The notes under the pieces are model-generated. The model ran no database searches, was not told the origin of the DNA, and worked only from the letters and a program-made list of their open reading frames with translations. 64,000 nt of DNA from an uncultured Alphaproteobacteria bacterium (GTDB lineage: Bacteria; Pseudomonadota; Alphaproteobacteria; Rs-D84), in the NCBI GenBank assembly GCA_944393245.1, contig CALXZM010000002.1, positions 62,001 through 126,000 of the forward strand. The letters are read 5' to 3'. The position numbers and the translations under genes were made by a program. Each line of letters begins with the position of its first letter. Position 1 is the first letter of the stretch. Below are positions 16,941 to 24,657 of the stretch, piece after piece.

Positions 16941-18164
16941 ATGAAAAATTTATATTGCCCTTTGCTTATACTATCATTAGCAGCATGTGCAACTGATAAT
17001 ACACTGGATAAATCTTACTCCTATACTGATAGATATGATCCGACTATAGAAATTCCGTATGCAAATTTAGCCCATGAAAGTAATAAAAAAGTTACGAGCA
17101 TGATTTCTACTACAGCAGATCAATTAAACAGATATATTGCGGCCAAATTAGGGGGATATACAGGATATCCGCCAATCAATGCATATGACGATATTGCAAA
17201 TATGGCTGTGTGGTTAACATCCCAAGAACCCGATGCAAGTGATATAGAAGATAAATATTATGAAAATATGGCTTTATTACATCAAGCAATGTACGTTATA
17301 AATAAAGACTTGGCGCGATGTGTAAACATAGGCAGTTCATATGGTAAAGACGCGGGTACCTGTTTTGTTAATTGGCGTAAAAATAACGAAAAACAATTTA
17401 ATGAGGCCAAAAACAACATTCTTGAAAATGCTTATCTAATAGACATTCGTGATGCGCAGTTTGTTACTAATGATGACACTGTTCTAAAATTTACATTGGC
17501 CGAAGGTCAAGCATATGGTGGCGATGGAAAAATTACTGCAATAGTTGTTAATGATGAACAATATAATCGCATTGATGATACAAATAAATTTGAAAATGAA
17601 AATTCTATTTTAACATACAATTCTGTTGGCAAGGATTTAGGATTGTCGTTTTCTGATTTCGGTACATATGATATATTAACAAAAAACCAAGATACCGGTG
17701 ATGTAACGCAACATATTGCAACCGATGTTCCTTTTGCCGGCGGATATGAATCACAGCAAATTGTTGACATTGCGAATGATGTGCAATTTACTGGGCGTGC
17801 GGTTGGGACTGCATCAAACGAAAATCAGGTTGTTGACCTGGCCGGAAATGCAACATTAAACTTTGATAAAGATTCCGGCATCAGTACACTGGGGGCACAG
17901 TTTGATAACTGGTATGACATCGTTGTAAAAAACGATGATACGGGCAGCATAACTTTTACAAATTACAAAAACGCCTATGACCAGGTAAAATTGGATAGCA
18001 CCCCAGACGCCGACGGTGTAATTTCATCCACTGGTGCAAAAATGGATGCGCACTATTATGGATACGTTCCAGAATCAGGCATACCGACCGAGGCCGCGGG
18101 ACTGGTTCAATGGACTGAATCGCCGGGTGGCGCAAAAATGGACATTGCATTTGGCGCAAAATAA
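16941..18164 (+). CDS. TbpB-like surface lipoprotein (B)
   Basis: A 407-residue lipoprotein with signal LILSLAAC and an AAAGGAGA ribosome-binding site. Residues ~45-220 form a largely helical domain shared in pattern with lipoproteins C and D (ESNKKVTSMIS, MYVINKDLARC, CFVNWR). The C-terminal ~180 residues are the barrel-like module (GLSFSDFGTYDI, FDNWYDIVV, MDAHYYGYVPESG, AAGLVQW, MDIAFGAK). That module is identical to the one in lipoprotein C, while the N-terminal domains are strongly diverged. The family resembles Slam-exported TbpB/factor-H-binding-type lipoproteins, so a surface ligand-binding role is inferred; the ligand is unknown. Confidence 0.8.
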   Translation: MKNLYCPLLILSLAACATDNTLDKSYSYTDRYDPTIEIPYANLAHESNKKVTSMISTTADQLNRYIAAKLGGYTGYPPINAYDDIANMAVWLTSQEPDASDIEDKYYENMALLHQAMYVINKDLARCVNIGSSYGKDAGTCFVNWRKNNEKQFNEAKNNILENAYLIDIRDAQFVTNDDTVLKFTLAEGQAYGGDGKITAIVVNDEQYNRIDDTNKFENENSILTYNSVGKDLGLSFSDFGTYDILTKNQDTGDVTQHIATDVPFAGGYESQQIVDIANDVQFTGRAVGTASNENQVVDLAGNATLNFDKDSGISTLGAQFDNWYDIVVKNDDTGSITFTNYKNAYDQVKLDSTPDADGVISSTGAKMDAHYYGYVPESGIPTEAAGLVQWTESPGGAKMDIAFGAK

Positions 18165-18188
18165 CAAACGGGGCACACGCCCCGTTTT
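17626..18188 (+). repeat. 563-bp near-identical duplication, copy 1
   Basis: This stretch, covering the last ~180 codons of lipoprotein B plus its terminator, repeats at 19999-20561 with one difference that I could find (C at 17696, T at 20069, synonymous). Flanking sequence on both sides is diverged. Confidence 0.95.
18166..18188 (+). terminator. Terminator after lipoprotein B
   Basis: AAACGGGGC / GCCCCGTTTT hairpin directly after the stop; part of the duplicated block. Confidence 0.8.
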
Positions 18189-18201
18189 CGTTACTGTATA
18201 T

Positions 18202-19104
18202 TTAGCGAATGCGCTGTTTCTTTTTCAACTGCTGCAAAACTATATCCTTAATCCATATACAGCCAACGCCTCCGACCCCGCCTATACCACCATTACCGTT
18301 AACGCCAGCCCCTGTTCCACTGGCAGCGGTGCCGTCTGCCCCAGATGTCCAAGCACCACCACCGCCAGCACCAGCACTTCCAGCGATACCAGTTGCTGCC
18401 GGTCTAGATGCTGGCGCAGTTCCATCTGTTCCATTACCGCCGTTTATTTTTGCCGCAATATCGGATAATGTAACAGAAGCAAAGTTATCTGCAGTTATAT
18501 CTAATCCGTTTTCCTGCGCTCCTATTCCTCCTCTACCTCCTTCTCTAATTTCAGAAGCGGGGTTATTTCCACCAACACCTCCTTTGGCCGCAGTATAACT
18601 GTTTACGGTATGAAGAGTACCAGGTATAGAATCTGCCCCGTTATAGAATTCTCCCTTGCCACCATCTGTCTTAACGGGTATAACAGTCGTTCCCCTTTTC
18701 CCCATTAAGCCACCAGCACCTCCACCACTAGTTCCGTGATAATTTTCTGCTGCTAATGAATTACCTGGTATAACACCATTAGCACTTTCGGCTTTAGGAA
18801 GTGATATACTCTTTAATATTTGAGAGCTATTCATAAAATCGGCAATTATTATTGAAGTTTCTTGTGCCGTTATTGTTATACCCACAGTAGCAATAGCTTC
18901 TAATGAGAATGTTTCCATATAAATATATGCTCCTGCGCCACCGCCTGCACCATCTGCCCCATCAACAGTACCATATTGAGCACCATTATCTCCGGTGGCC
19001 TTGTTACCATTTGCTCCATCCCCACCTGGTCCTATTGCAACTATTTTATAAGTTCCCGGCATTAATCCAAGTGTACCATTTGCAGTAAAATGAACCAAAT
19101 CCAT
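18202..19104 (-). CDS. Glycine-rich tail-fibre-like protein
   Basis: A 300-residue protein, about a quarter glycine. It opens FTANGTLGLMPGTYKIVAIG, resembling the entry strand of phage-tail and surface proteins that precede Gly-rich sheets. Several GGxGG clusters follow, and the end is basic (LQQLKKKQRIR). There is no signal peptide, so export, if any, would need a special route. A GGGAGAAAG ribosome-binding site precedes the ATG. It lies between lipoproteins B and C, divergent from C, and a broken paralogue sits in the same relation to lipoprotein B. Function unknown; it may be phage derived or a partner of the lipoproteins. Confidence 0.65.
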   Translation of the reverse strand: MDLVHFTANGTLGLMPGTYKIVAIGPGGDGANGNKATGDNGAQYGTVDGADGAGGGAGAYIYMETFSLEAIATVGITITAQETSIIIADFMNSSQILKSISLPKAESANGVIPGNSLAAENYHGTSGGGAGGLMGKRGTTVIPVKTDGGKGEFYNGADSIPGTLHTVNSYTAAKGGVGGNNPASEIREGGRGGIGAQENGLDITADNFASVTLSDIAAKINGGNGTDGTAPASRPAATGIAGSAGAGGGGAWTSGADGTAASGTGAGVNGNGGIGGVGGVGCIWIKDIVLQQLKKKQRIR

Positions 19105-19277
19105 ATCTTTCTCCCTTTGTTTATAATTGATAAAATATCAATTATCTGTTTTTAGAAATAACATTTTATATAGTACTTTCAATATAATATTGAATCAAAT
19201 CTCAAAACTATTAAATTGACTATATATTCTACTATGATATACTAATATACATGCGCTTTATCTAAAAGGAGACCGAT

Positions 19278-20537
19278 ATGAAATGGAATCACATAATTGC
19301 GCTATTGTTCGCGCTAAGTGCGTGTGGTGGAAATACTGATTCGCGTTCCTATCCATATCAAGACAGACCACACAATCCAATGGGAACACCGCAAAATCCA
19401 ACACAGCCATTTGAAAATCCGGCCAGCGAAAGTAATGCCAAAATAACATCAATGATATCACATAATGACGCGCAAATATCTGATTATATAAATTATCGGC
19501 TAAATGAATGGAATCTATACAATGGGGATAAAGGTAAAGATATTTCCAGAACAGATATTGCCGATGCCGTATTATTCTTATTGGATAAAAACAAATCTGT
19601 TTCAGATATAGAACAACATTTGGGCAAAAATTCAACGCTGTTTCATATGGCGGCGTATGTAATAAATAATCCGCTGAATTCGTGTTTTTCCGGCACTGGT
19701 AACCCCGCACAATGTTTTGTTGATTGGCGCGACAAAATGGCTGACGATTATTTTGACCAAAATATAGCAAGCCCCATTTATGAAAATATAATAAATCTGA
19801 ATATTCAGGACGCAAAATTTGCATCAATTGATGGTACACAAATCAATTTTATAATAAATGACACTGGACAAATAACCAGCGCAAATATAACAAATGATGC
19901 AAATACTAATACATATCAAAATCACAATGGAAACAATTTTTATAACATAAAAATTGATGGCGATGAATTTATTCAGGATGTATTTACTTACAATTCTATT
20001 GGCAAGGATTTAGGATTGTCGTTTTCTGATTTCGGTACATATGATATATTAACAAAAAACCAAGATACTGGTGATGTAACGCAACATATTGCAACCGATG
20101 TTCCTTTTGCCGGCGGATATGAATCACAGCAAATTGTTGACATTGCGAATGATGTGCAATTTACTGGGCGTGCGGTTGGGACTGCATCAAACGAAAATCA
20201 GGTTGTTGACCTGGCCGGAAATGCAACATTAAACTTTGATAAAGATTCCGGCATCAGTACACTGGGGGCACAGTTTGATAACTGGTATGACATCGTTGTA
20301 AAAAACGATGATACGGGCAGCATAACTTTTACAAATTACAAAAACGCCTATGACCAGGTAAAATTGGATAGCACCCCAGACGCCGACGGTGTAATTTCAT
20401 CCACTGGTGCAAAAATGGATGCGCACTATTATGGATACGTTCCAGAATCAGGCATACCGACCGAGGCCGCGGGACTGGTTCAATGGACTGAATCGCCGGG
20501 TGGCGCAAAAATGGACATTGCATTTGGCGCAAAATAA
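19278..20537 (+). CDS. TbpB-like surface lipoprotein (C)
   Basis: A 419-residue lipoprotein (lipobox ALSAC, ribosome-binding site AAAAGGAGA). After a Pro/Asn-rich linker, residues ~55-240 are a helical domain related to, but far from identical with, that of lipoprotein B (ESNAKITSMIS, AYVINNPLNSC, CFVDWRDK). The C-terminal ~180 residues are identical to lipoprotein B. The contrast between diverged N-terminal and identical C-terminal halves suggests recent gene conversion. Slam-dependent display on the outer surface is inferred from the Slam homologue at 27316-28677. Confidence 0.8.
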   Translation: MKWNHIIALLFALSACGGNTDSRSYPYQDRPHNPMGTPQNPTQPFENPASESNAKITSMISHNDAQISDYINYRLNEWNLYNGDKGKDISRTDIADAVLFLLDKNKSVSDIEQHLGKNSTLFHMAAYVINNPLNSCFSGTGNPAQCFVDWRDKMADDYFDQNIASPIYENIINLNIQDAKFASIDGTQINFIINDTGQITSANITNDANTNTYQNHNGNNFYNIKIDGDEFIQDVFTYNSIGKDLGLSFSDFGTYDILTKNQDTGDVTQHIATDVPFAGGYESQQIVDIANDVQFTGRAVGTASNENQVVDLAGNATLNFDKDSGISTLGAQFDNWYDIVVKNDDTGSITFTNYKNAYDQVKLDSTPDADGVISSTGAKMDAHYYGYVPESGIPTEAAGLVQWTESPGGAKMDIAFGAK

Positions 20538-20561
20538 CAAACGGGGCACACGCCCCGTTTT
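19999..20561 (+). repeat. 563-bp near-identical duplication, copy 2
   Basis: Second copy of the block at 17626-18188, offset by 2373 bases, with a single synonymous difference at 20069. It ends just past the terminator hairpin. Confidence 0.95.
20539..20561 (+). terminator. Terminator after lipoprotein C
   Basis: AAACGGGGC / GCCCCGTTTT hairpin after the stop, with a longer T run than the copy after lipoprotein B. Confidence 0.8.
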
Positions 20562-20614
20562 TGTTACTGGTTGCTGGTTAGTAGTTACTCGTTATTCGTG
20601 ACTTGTATATACCC

Positions 20615-20706
20615 TGTCATTGCGAGCGTAGCGAAGCAATCCAGTAAATATATGCGACTTTGATTATAACTGGATTGCCACGCCACTGACGTGGCTCGCA
20701 ATGACA
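20615..20706. repeat. Dispersed palindromic (REP/MITE-like) element
   Basis: Two inverted arms, 20615-20645 (TGTCATTGCGAGCGTAGC...) and 20669-20706 (...GTGGCTCGCAATGACA), around a short AT-rich centre. A single arm of the same family occurs at 45559-45589. The sequence to the left (GTTACTCGTTATTCGTGACT) also resembles, inverted, the stretch next to the 45.6-kb copy. Such repeats are common in host-associated alphaproteobacteria. The rest of 20562-21053 holds no convincing gene. Confidence 0.75.
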
Positions 20707-21053
20707 CAGTATGTAATAAATGACGTCGTATTTTCTGTCTGTGATTATCGGACATTTTACGCCCCCTGGTTAATAAAAACACCGCCGTGATGAAGGGCGG
20801 TTGGGGATTCATAATTACAAAGACAAGCAGTGTCACTTATTCAATATATTCCGCGCCCCAACCGCAAGAGTTGGAATTTGTGTTTTCTGGGTTACTATAC
20901 CCCGCACCGGTAATCGTCCGATACGATGTAGATTATTGCATATAACTTGTTATATTCTAGCCTTTTTATGTGGTGCGGGGTTCCGGCAGTAAATTTTATA
21001 AAAAAACTTCTTGCATTTATTCCGGGAACAATATAATATATGCTTTGCTCTTT

Positions 21054-21131
21054 GGGGTTGTAGCTCAGCTGGTTTAGAGCGTCTGCCTGTCACGCAGAAG
21101 GTCGCGGGTTCGAGCCCCGTCAATCCCGCCA
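21054..21131 (+). tRNA. tRNA-Asp (GTC)
   Basis: Cloverleaf with acceptor GGGGTTG pairing CAATCCC (one G-T), anticodon GTC in CTGTCAC, T-loop GGGTTCGAGCCC and encoded CCA. Confidence 0.95.
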
Positions 21132-21252
21132 GTAATTAGCCACCATATCGGTGGCTGTTTTTTGTTATAAAATCAATGCGGAATAATATTCTGTTGCTAT
21201 ATTCGCGCGAATTGGTATACTTGTATTCAGTCACAAATAAAAAGGGGAAAAT

Positions 21253-21732
21253 ATGAATATTAAATCTTTCGCTGTGGTTGCAGGCGTGTTGGCATTGGCA
21301 GCATGCGGTGACAATACACCAAACCCTGAAATGTTAAAGGGCGCAAACTTTATCGCCGCCGGAACGGGCACAGATATCACACTGTCATTTGATGCAAATG
21401 AAATGCGCGTAAATGGCCAGGTTGTAAATCTGTATAACGGTTCATACGAAGTAAATGGCGACCAGATTAAATTCAGTCCGTTTGCATCAACAATGATGAT
21501 GGGCCCAATGGACGCAATGCAGACCGAACAGGACTATTTCCAGTTTATGGCAACGGTTGAATCATATGACCTGACAGACGGCCGTTTGACACTGAAAAAC
21601 GCCGACGGCAAAGAAATCGTATTTCAGCAGGTTGAACCAGCCGCCGAAGTAGTCGAAGCAGCGGTTGTTGAAGAAGTCCCAGCTGATGCAGTTGCGGAAC
21701 CGGTTGCGACCGCCCCTGCCACAGCAGAATAA
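21253..21732 (+). CDS. META/HslJ-like lipoprotein
   Basis: A 159-residue lipoprotein with signal ALAAC at residues ~15-19 and AAGGGG upstream of the ATG. The mature part resembles the META/HslJ fold, a small beta-sheet domain seen in envelope lipoproteins (RVNGQVVNLYNGSYEV, IKFSPFASTMMMG, GRLTLKNADGKEI). The C-terminal ~30 residues are a low-complexity Val/Ala/Glu/Pro tail that may span periplasm or cell wall. HslJ is linked to novobiocin and heat response in E. coli, but a precise role here cannot be given. Confidence 0.75.
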   Translation: MNIKSFAVVAGVLALAACGDNTPNPEMLKGANFIAAGTGTDITLSFDANEMRVNGQVVNLYNGSYEVNGDQIKFSPFASTMMMGPMDAMQTEQDYFQFMATVESYDLTDGRLTLKNADGKEIVFQQVEPAAEVVEAAVVEEVPADAVAEPVATAPATAE

Positions 21733-21760
21733 CTGTATCATGATATCCGGCATAAAAGCC

Positions 21761-21789
21761 TTGACATTGGGTGAAATGCCGGTTATAAT
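21761..21789 (+). promoter_or_regulatory. Consensus promoter of tRNA-Glu
   Basis: TTGACA, 17-base spacer, TATAAT: a perfect sigma-70 consensus, 45 bases before the mature tRNA. Confidence 0.85.
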
Positions 21790-21834
21790 TTGCCGGCGTT
21801 TTGAATTGAATAAATTCAAATTTACGGCAGTTTT

Positions 21835-21910
21835 GGCCCCATCGTCTAGTGGCCTAGGACACCGCCCTTTCAAGGCGAGAACACCGGTTCAAATCCGGTT
21901 GGGGCTGCCA
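21835..21910 (+). tRNA. tRNA-Glu (TTC)
   Basis: Acceptor GGCCCCA pairs TGGGGCT (first pair G-T), anticodon TTC in CTTTCAA, T-loop GGTTCAAATCC, encoded CCA. A terminator follows. The last bases and terminator recur at 23164-23203. Confidence 0.95.
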
Positions 21911-21944
21911 AAAATTCAAACCGACCCGTTTGGGTCGGTTTTTT
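21905..21944 (+). repeat. tRNA-Glu 3' end/terminator direct repeat, copy 1
   Basis: Starts at CTGCCA of the tRNA end and runs through the terminator hairpin (AACCGACCC / GGGTCGGTTTTTTG). The second copy is at 23164-23203 beyond the kinase-like gene. Confidence 0.85.
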
Positions 21945-21984
21945 GTTTGTTTTCCAATGTTTTCACGAGTTCGTAAGTCGGCTA

Positions 21985-23046
21985 TCAAAAATCGCCACGA
22001 TTTCGCAGATTCACGAACTCTTTTAAATATTTTTTTTCTAGGGAATTATAAACACCAGGGACAAAAACATTATGTATTTTTTGTATAGCATTTTTGAAAA
22101 CCTTAACCTTGTTGGATGTAAACAACCCAATTTCTTTTAATCGTTCCGTTACCTGTTCCGATTTCCAATTTTCTCTGATTGCCGCCCATGCTGTTTTATA
22201 AATTAGCCAGTTTTTGATTTTTTCTGGATTAATCGTTATGCCAAAACCATCTTGTTCACTCAATGCGTTGTAATACTTTATAACTTTTTGCTCAAAATCC
22301 CACGACAATGATGGTGGCGAGCCGACAAAATCTTCATAAACAAGTCCCGGTTTTGTTGTACCTTCAAAATCTATAATTCCCAAAGAATTTGTTTCTTGGT
22401 CATAAAACATATTTCCGTCACGTAAATCCTGATGTCGTGTTGCTTTTATATTATCTGCATCATCATCGTTATTTTGAATATAGTTGATAGCATCTTGTAT
22501 TAATTTTTTTATATTTTTATCTTCGCTGACGTTCAATATTCTATCAATTTTACTTTGTAGTGTGGCTTCTTTTAATTCTTCATCTTTTTCAAAAAGTCGA
22601 TTTATATCCTTTTCCAAGATATCTTTACCTTTCCAAAGTTTTTTGCTGCCATCAGTTTGCGCTGTTATTATTGGTACTGGTGTCGTTTTTCCATGCATAA
22701 CAATTAAGAACGTCGCCAAATCCTTTGCAAGTTTTTCTTTTATTTCCGGCTTTAATGAATTATAAGTGGCGACATCAAATTTTTTACCGGGCATACGTGA
22801 TTCTTTTATTACTTTTTCTGTTTTCCCTTGAACAGTTCTTTCTTGCACAGTTGTTTTTGGTAAATTGATATGCAGATTCTTTTCTTTTAAAATACCGGAT
22901 ACGTAATTGACGACATCCGCCGCTTGCATTTGTGTTTTTATAAAAATTTCTGTATCTGCGGTGTTTTTTGGCTTTTTGATAACATATGTCTGATATATCT
23001 CAACAATCGCAGAATTTCCTTTTTTTATTTCTTCAAGTGTTTCCAT
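21985..23046 (-). CDS. APH-superfamily kinase-like protein
   Basis: A 353-residue protein with the catalytic loop HQDLRDGNMF (H-x-D-x4-N) near residue 225 and the metal site LGIIDFEG near 240, as in aminoglycoside/choline-type phosphotransferases. An N-terminal lobe with Lys-rich strands (YVIKKPKN) precedes it. It is longer than standard APH enzymes because of a charged helical insert around residues 150-200. A TATAAT -10 and GCGGAG ribosome-binding site lie upstream. The gene sits alone between two direct repeats of the tRNA-Glu end, indicating acquisition as cargo. Substrate unknown: antibiotic, sugar or lipid head group are possible. Confidence 0.65.
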   Translation of the reverse strand: METLEEIKKGNSAIVEIYQTYVIKKPKNTADTEIFIKTQMQAADVVNYVSGILKEKNLHINLPKTTVQERTVQGKTEKVIKESRMPGKKFDVATYNSLKPEIKEKLAKDLATFLIVMHGKTTPVPIITAQTDGSKKLWKGKDILEKDINRLFEKDEELKEATLQSKIDRILNVSEDKNIKKLIQDAINYIQNNDDDADNIKATRHQDLRDGNMFYDQETNSLGIIDFEGTTKPGLVYEDFVGSPPSLSWDFEQKVIKYYNALSEQDGFGITINPEKIKNWLIYKTAWAAIRENWKSEQVTERLKEIGLFTSNKVKVFKNAIQKIHNVFVPGVYNSLEKKYLKEFVNLRNRGDF

Positions 23047-23163
23047 TGTTTTCTCCGCTATTATACAGCGATTATATCACAAAATTTGCAAAAATATTTT
23101 CATTTCTTTCCCAAACAACAACAAATCACGCATAAACTCAGCTCGTGAATTGCACAGATGGCC

Positions 23164-23203
23164 CTGCCAAAAATTCAAACCGACCTTTTGGGTCGGTTTT
23201 TTG
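23164..23203 (+). repeat. tRNA-Glu 3' end/terminator direct repeat, copy 2
   Basis: CTGCCAAAAATTCAAACCGACC, then a loop two bases shorter, then GGGTCGGTTTTTTG; matches 21905-21944. It acts as a terminator and marks the far edge of a 1.25-kb segment behind tRNA-Glu. Confidence 0.85.
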
Positions 23204-23274
23204 TACAATTTTATTCACTTGCGTGACGGTTTTATCGTGGTACAATATGGATATATTCCAGGCAAGGATTTTAT

Positions 23275-24219
23275 ATGAACGTTTCTGTAATATTGCCGTG
23301 CTATAACGTTGAAAAATATATAGAACGATGTTTGAATTCTTTGGTTCAGCAAACCATGGGTGATATTGAAATTATTTGCGTTGATGATAAATCAACCGAT
23401 AAAACACGCGATATTATTCAACAATTTGCCAATGCTGATAAACGAATTCGGGCAATATTTCTGGATTCTAATCATGGCCCGGGATATGCACGCAATATTG
23501 GTATGCATAATGCAAATGGGGAATACGTTTCTTTTATAGATCCAGATGATTATATAGACACAAATTTTTATGCGGTTTTGTTTGATTTGGCACAATCGCA
23601 AAATCTGGACGTGGCAAAGGGTGGATTTTTTCTGACCGATATTGCAAACGGCACAGAACACGTAAGCAAACTGAACAAATCCATTGATACAAATCAGGTA
23701 CTGTTCAGTGGCGAACATCACAGCGCAATATACCGTCGCGAATTCTTGATAAAAAATGCAATAGAATACCCAACCGATGTAGTAACCGGCGAAGACAGCG
23801 TATTTTTGTCCAGGTTGGCAACCAAGAATAAAAAAATCGCCACCACTGATACAGTATTTTATCATTATATGTTTAATCGCCCGGGGTCACTGGATTCGGC
23901 AAACTTTTCCCATGCCAAGGTTATGGCCATAATCAGTGTATTGAATTACAAGGTGGCAATGTTACCAACAATTAATTATGATTCTGGTTTTATTGAACAA
24001 CACATTTTGCTTAATTTCATATACATATTTAACAAGAATATGGAACAGGCGGATGATAAAAAACTGTTATTCGATTGGTTGGTAAAACACAGGAAACTGT
24101 TCCCGAATGATATGCTGATGCGGCATTATGGCAATCGTCGTGCACGCGCGATTCAGCACGGGAATTTTAAACGCTTTGTGTCGCCAAAACGACGCTTTCT
24201 GTTTTTATTTAAAATATAA
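23275..24219 (+). CDS. Family 2 glycosyltransferase
   Basis: A 314-residue GT-A fold enzyme that moves a sugar from a nucleotide donor, probably onto lipopolysaccharide or a capsule. The N-terminal VSVILPCYNVEKYIERC, the ICVDDKSTD motif and the metal-binding DPDD near residue 90 are diagnostic, and ARNIGM fits GT2. The basic C-terminus (SPKRRFLFLFKI) may touch the inner membrane. CAAGGA precedes the start. It is standalone, right after the tRNA-Glu-linked segment. Donor and acceptor are unknown. Confidence 0.88.
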   Translation: MNVSVILPCYNVEKYIERCLNSLVQQTMGDIEIICVDDKSTDKTRDIIQQFANADKRIRAIFLDSNHGPGYARNIGMHNANGEYVSFIDPDDYIDTNFYAVLFDLAQSQNLDVAKGGFFLTDIANGTEHVSKLNKSIDTNQVLFSGEHHSAIYRREFLIKNAIEYPTDVVTGEDSVFLSRLATKNKKIATTDTVFYHYMFNRPGSLDSANFSHAKVMAIISVLNYKVAMLPTINYDSGFIEQHILLNFIYIFNKNMEQADDKKLLFDWLVKHRKLFPNDMLMRHYGNRRARAIQHGNFKRFVSPKRRFLFLFKI

Positions 24220-24398
24220 AATCCCATCTGTAAAATTTGATAATCCATATAAACACACCGATAAAAATCGGTATCTTGTTATATTAACGATAAAAAAAAT
24301 TAAATTAGGAATTTTTACCCCTGTACAAAAACGCGATTTTAGGACATAATTCAACTATACCTTGAACACAACCGGGTATTAACCAAGGGAGAAACAAT

Positions 24399-24629
24399 AT
24401 GACACATAAAAGCATTTGGGCTGCGATTGATAAAATTGCCATAAAAATGGGTATGACCTGTTCTGGACTGGCACGGGCATGCGGTATGGATCCGACCGCA
24501 TTTAATAAAAGCAAGCGCATATCCAAATATGGCAAACCACATTGGCCGTCCGGAAATACACTGTCAAAAGTTGCGTCGGTCGCCCACCTGTCACCCGAAG
24601 AGTTCGGTCGCATTGTACGACAAAATTAA
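24399..24629 (+). CDS. Stand-alone XRE-type HTH protein
   Basis: A 76-residue protein equal to the DNA-binding N-terminus of alphaproteobacterial S24-family repressors (GLARACGMDPTAFNKSKR, then HWPSGNTLSKVASV). Relatives are usually ~220 residues with a peptidase domain; this one ends after the HTH. It has its own ribosome-binding site (AAGGGAG) and a terminator, so it is a compact gene rather than a fragment cut mid-way. It may be a mini-repressor or a relic; targets are unknown. Confidence 0.7.
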   Translation: MTHKSIWAAIDKIAIKMGMTCSGLARACGMDPTAFNKSKRISKYGKPHWPSGNTLSKVASVAHLSPEEFGRIVRQN

Positions 24630-24656
24630 AAAACCGCCCACACAGGGCGGTTTAAT
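24628..24656. terminator. Bidirectional terminator
   Basis: AAACCGCCC / GGGCGGTTT hairpin between the HTH gene and the convergent oleate hydratase gene. Confidence 0.8.
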
Positions 24657-24657
24657 T

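Noticed and set aside
15287-20537. Lipoproteins as autotransporters
   Set aside because: They have lipoboxes and a short soluble-type barrel module instead of a 12-strand translocator, and a Slam gene is present.
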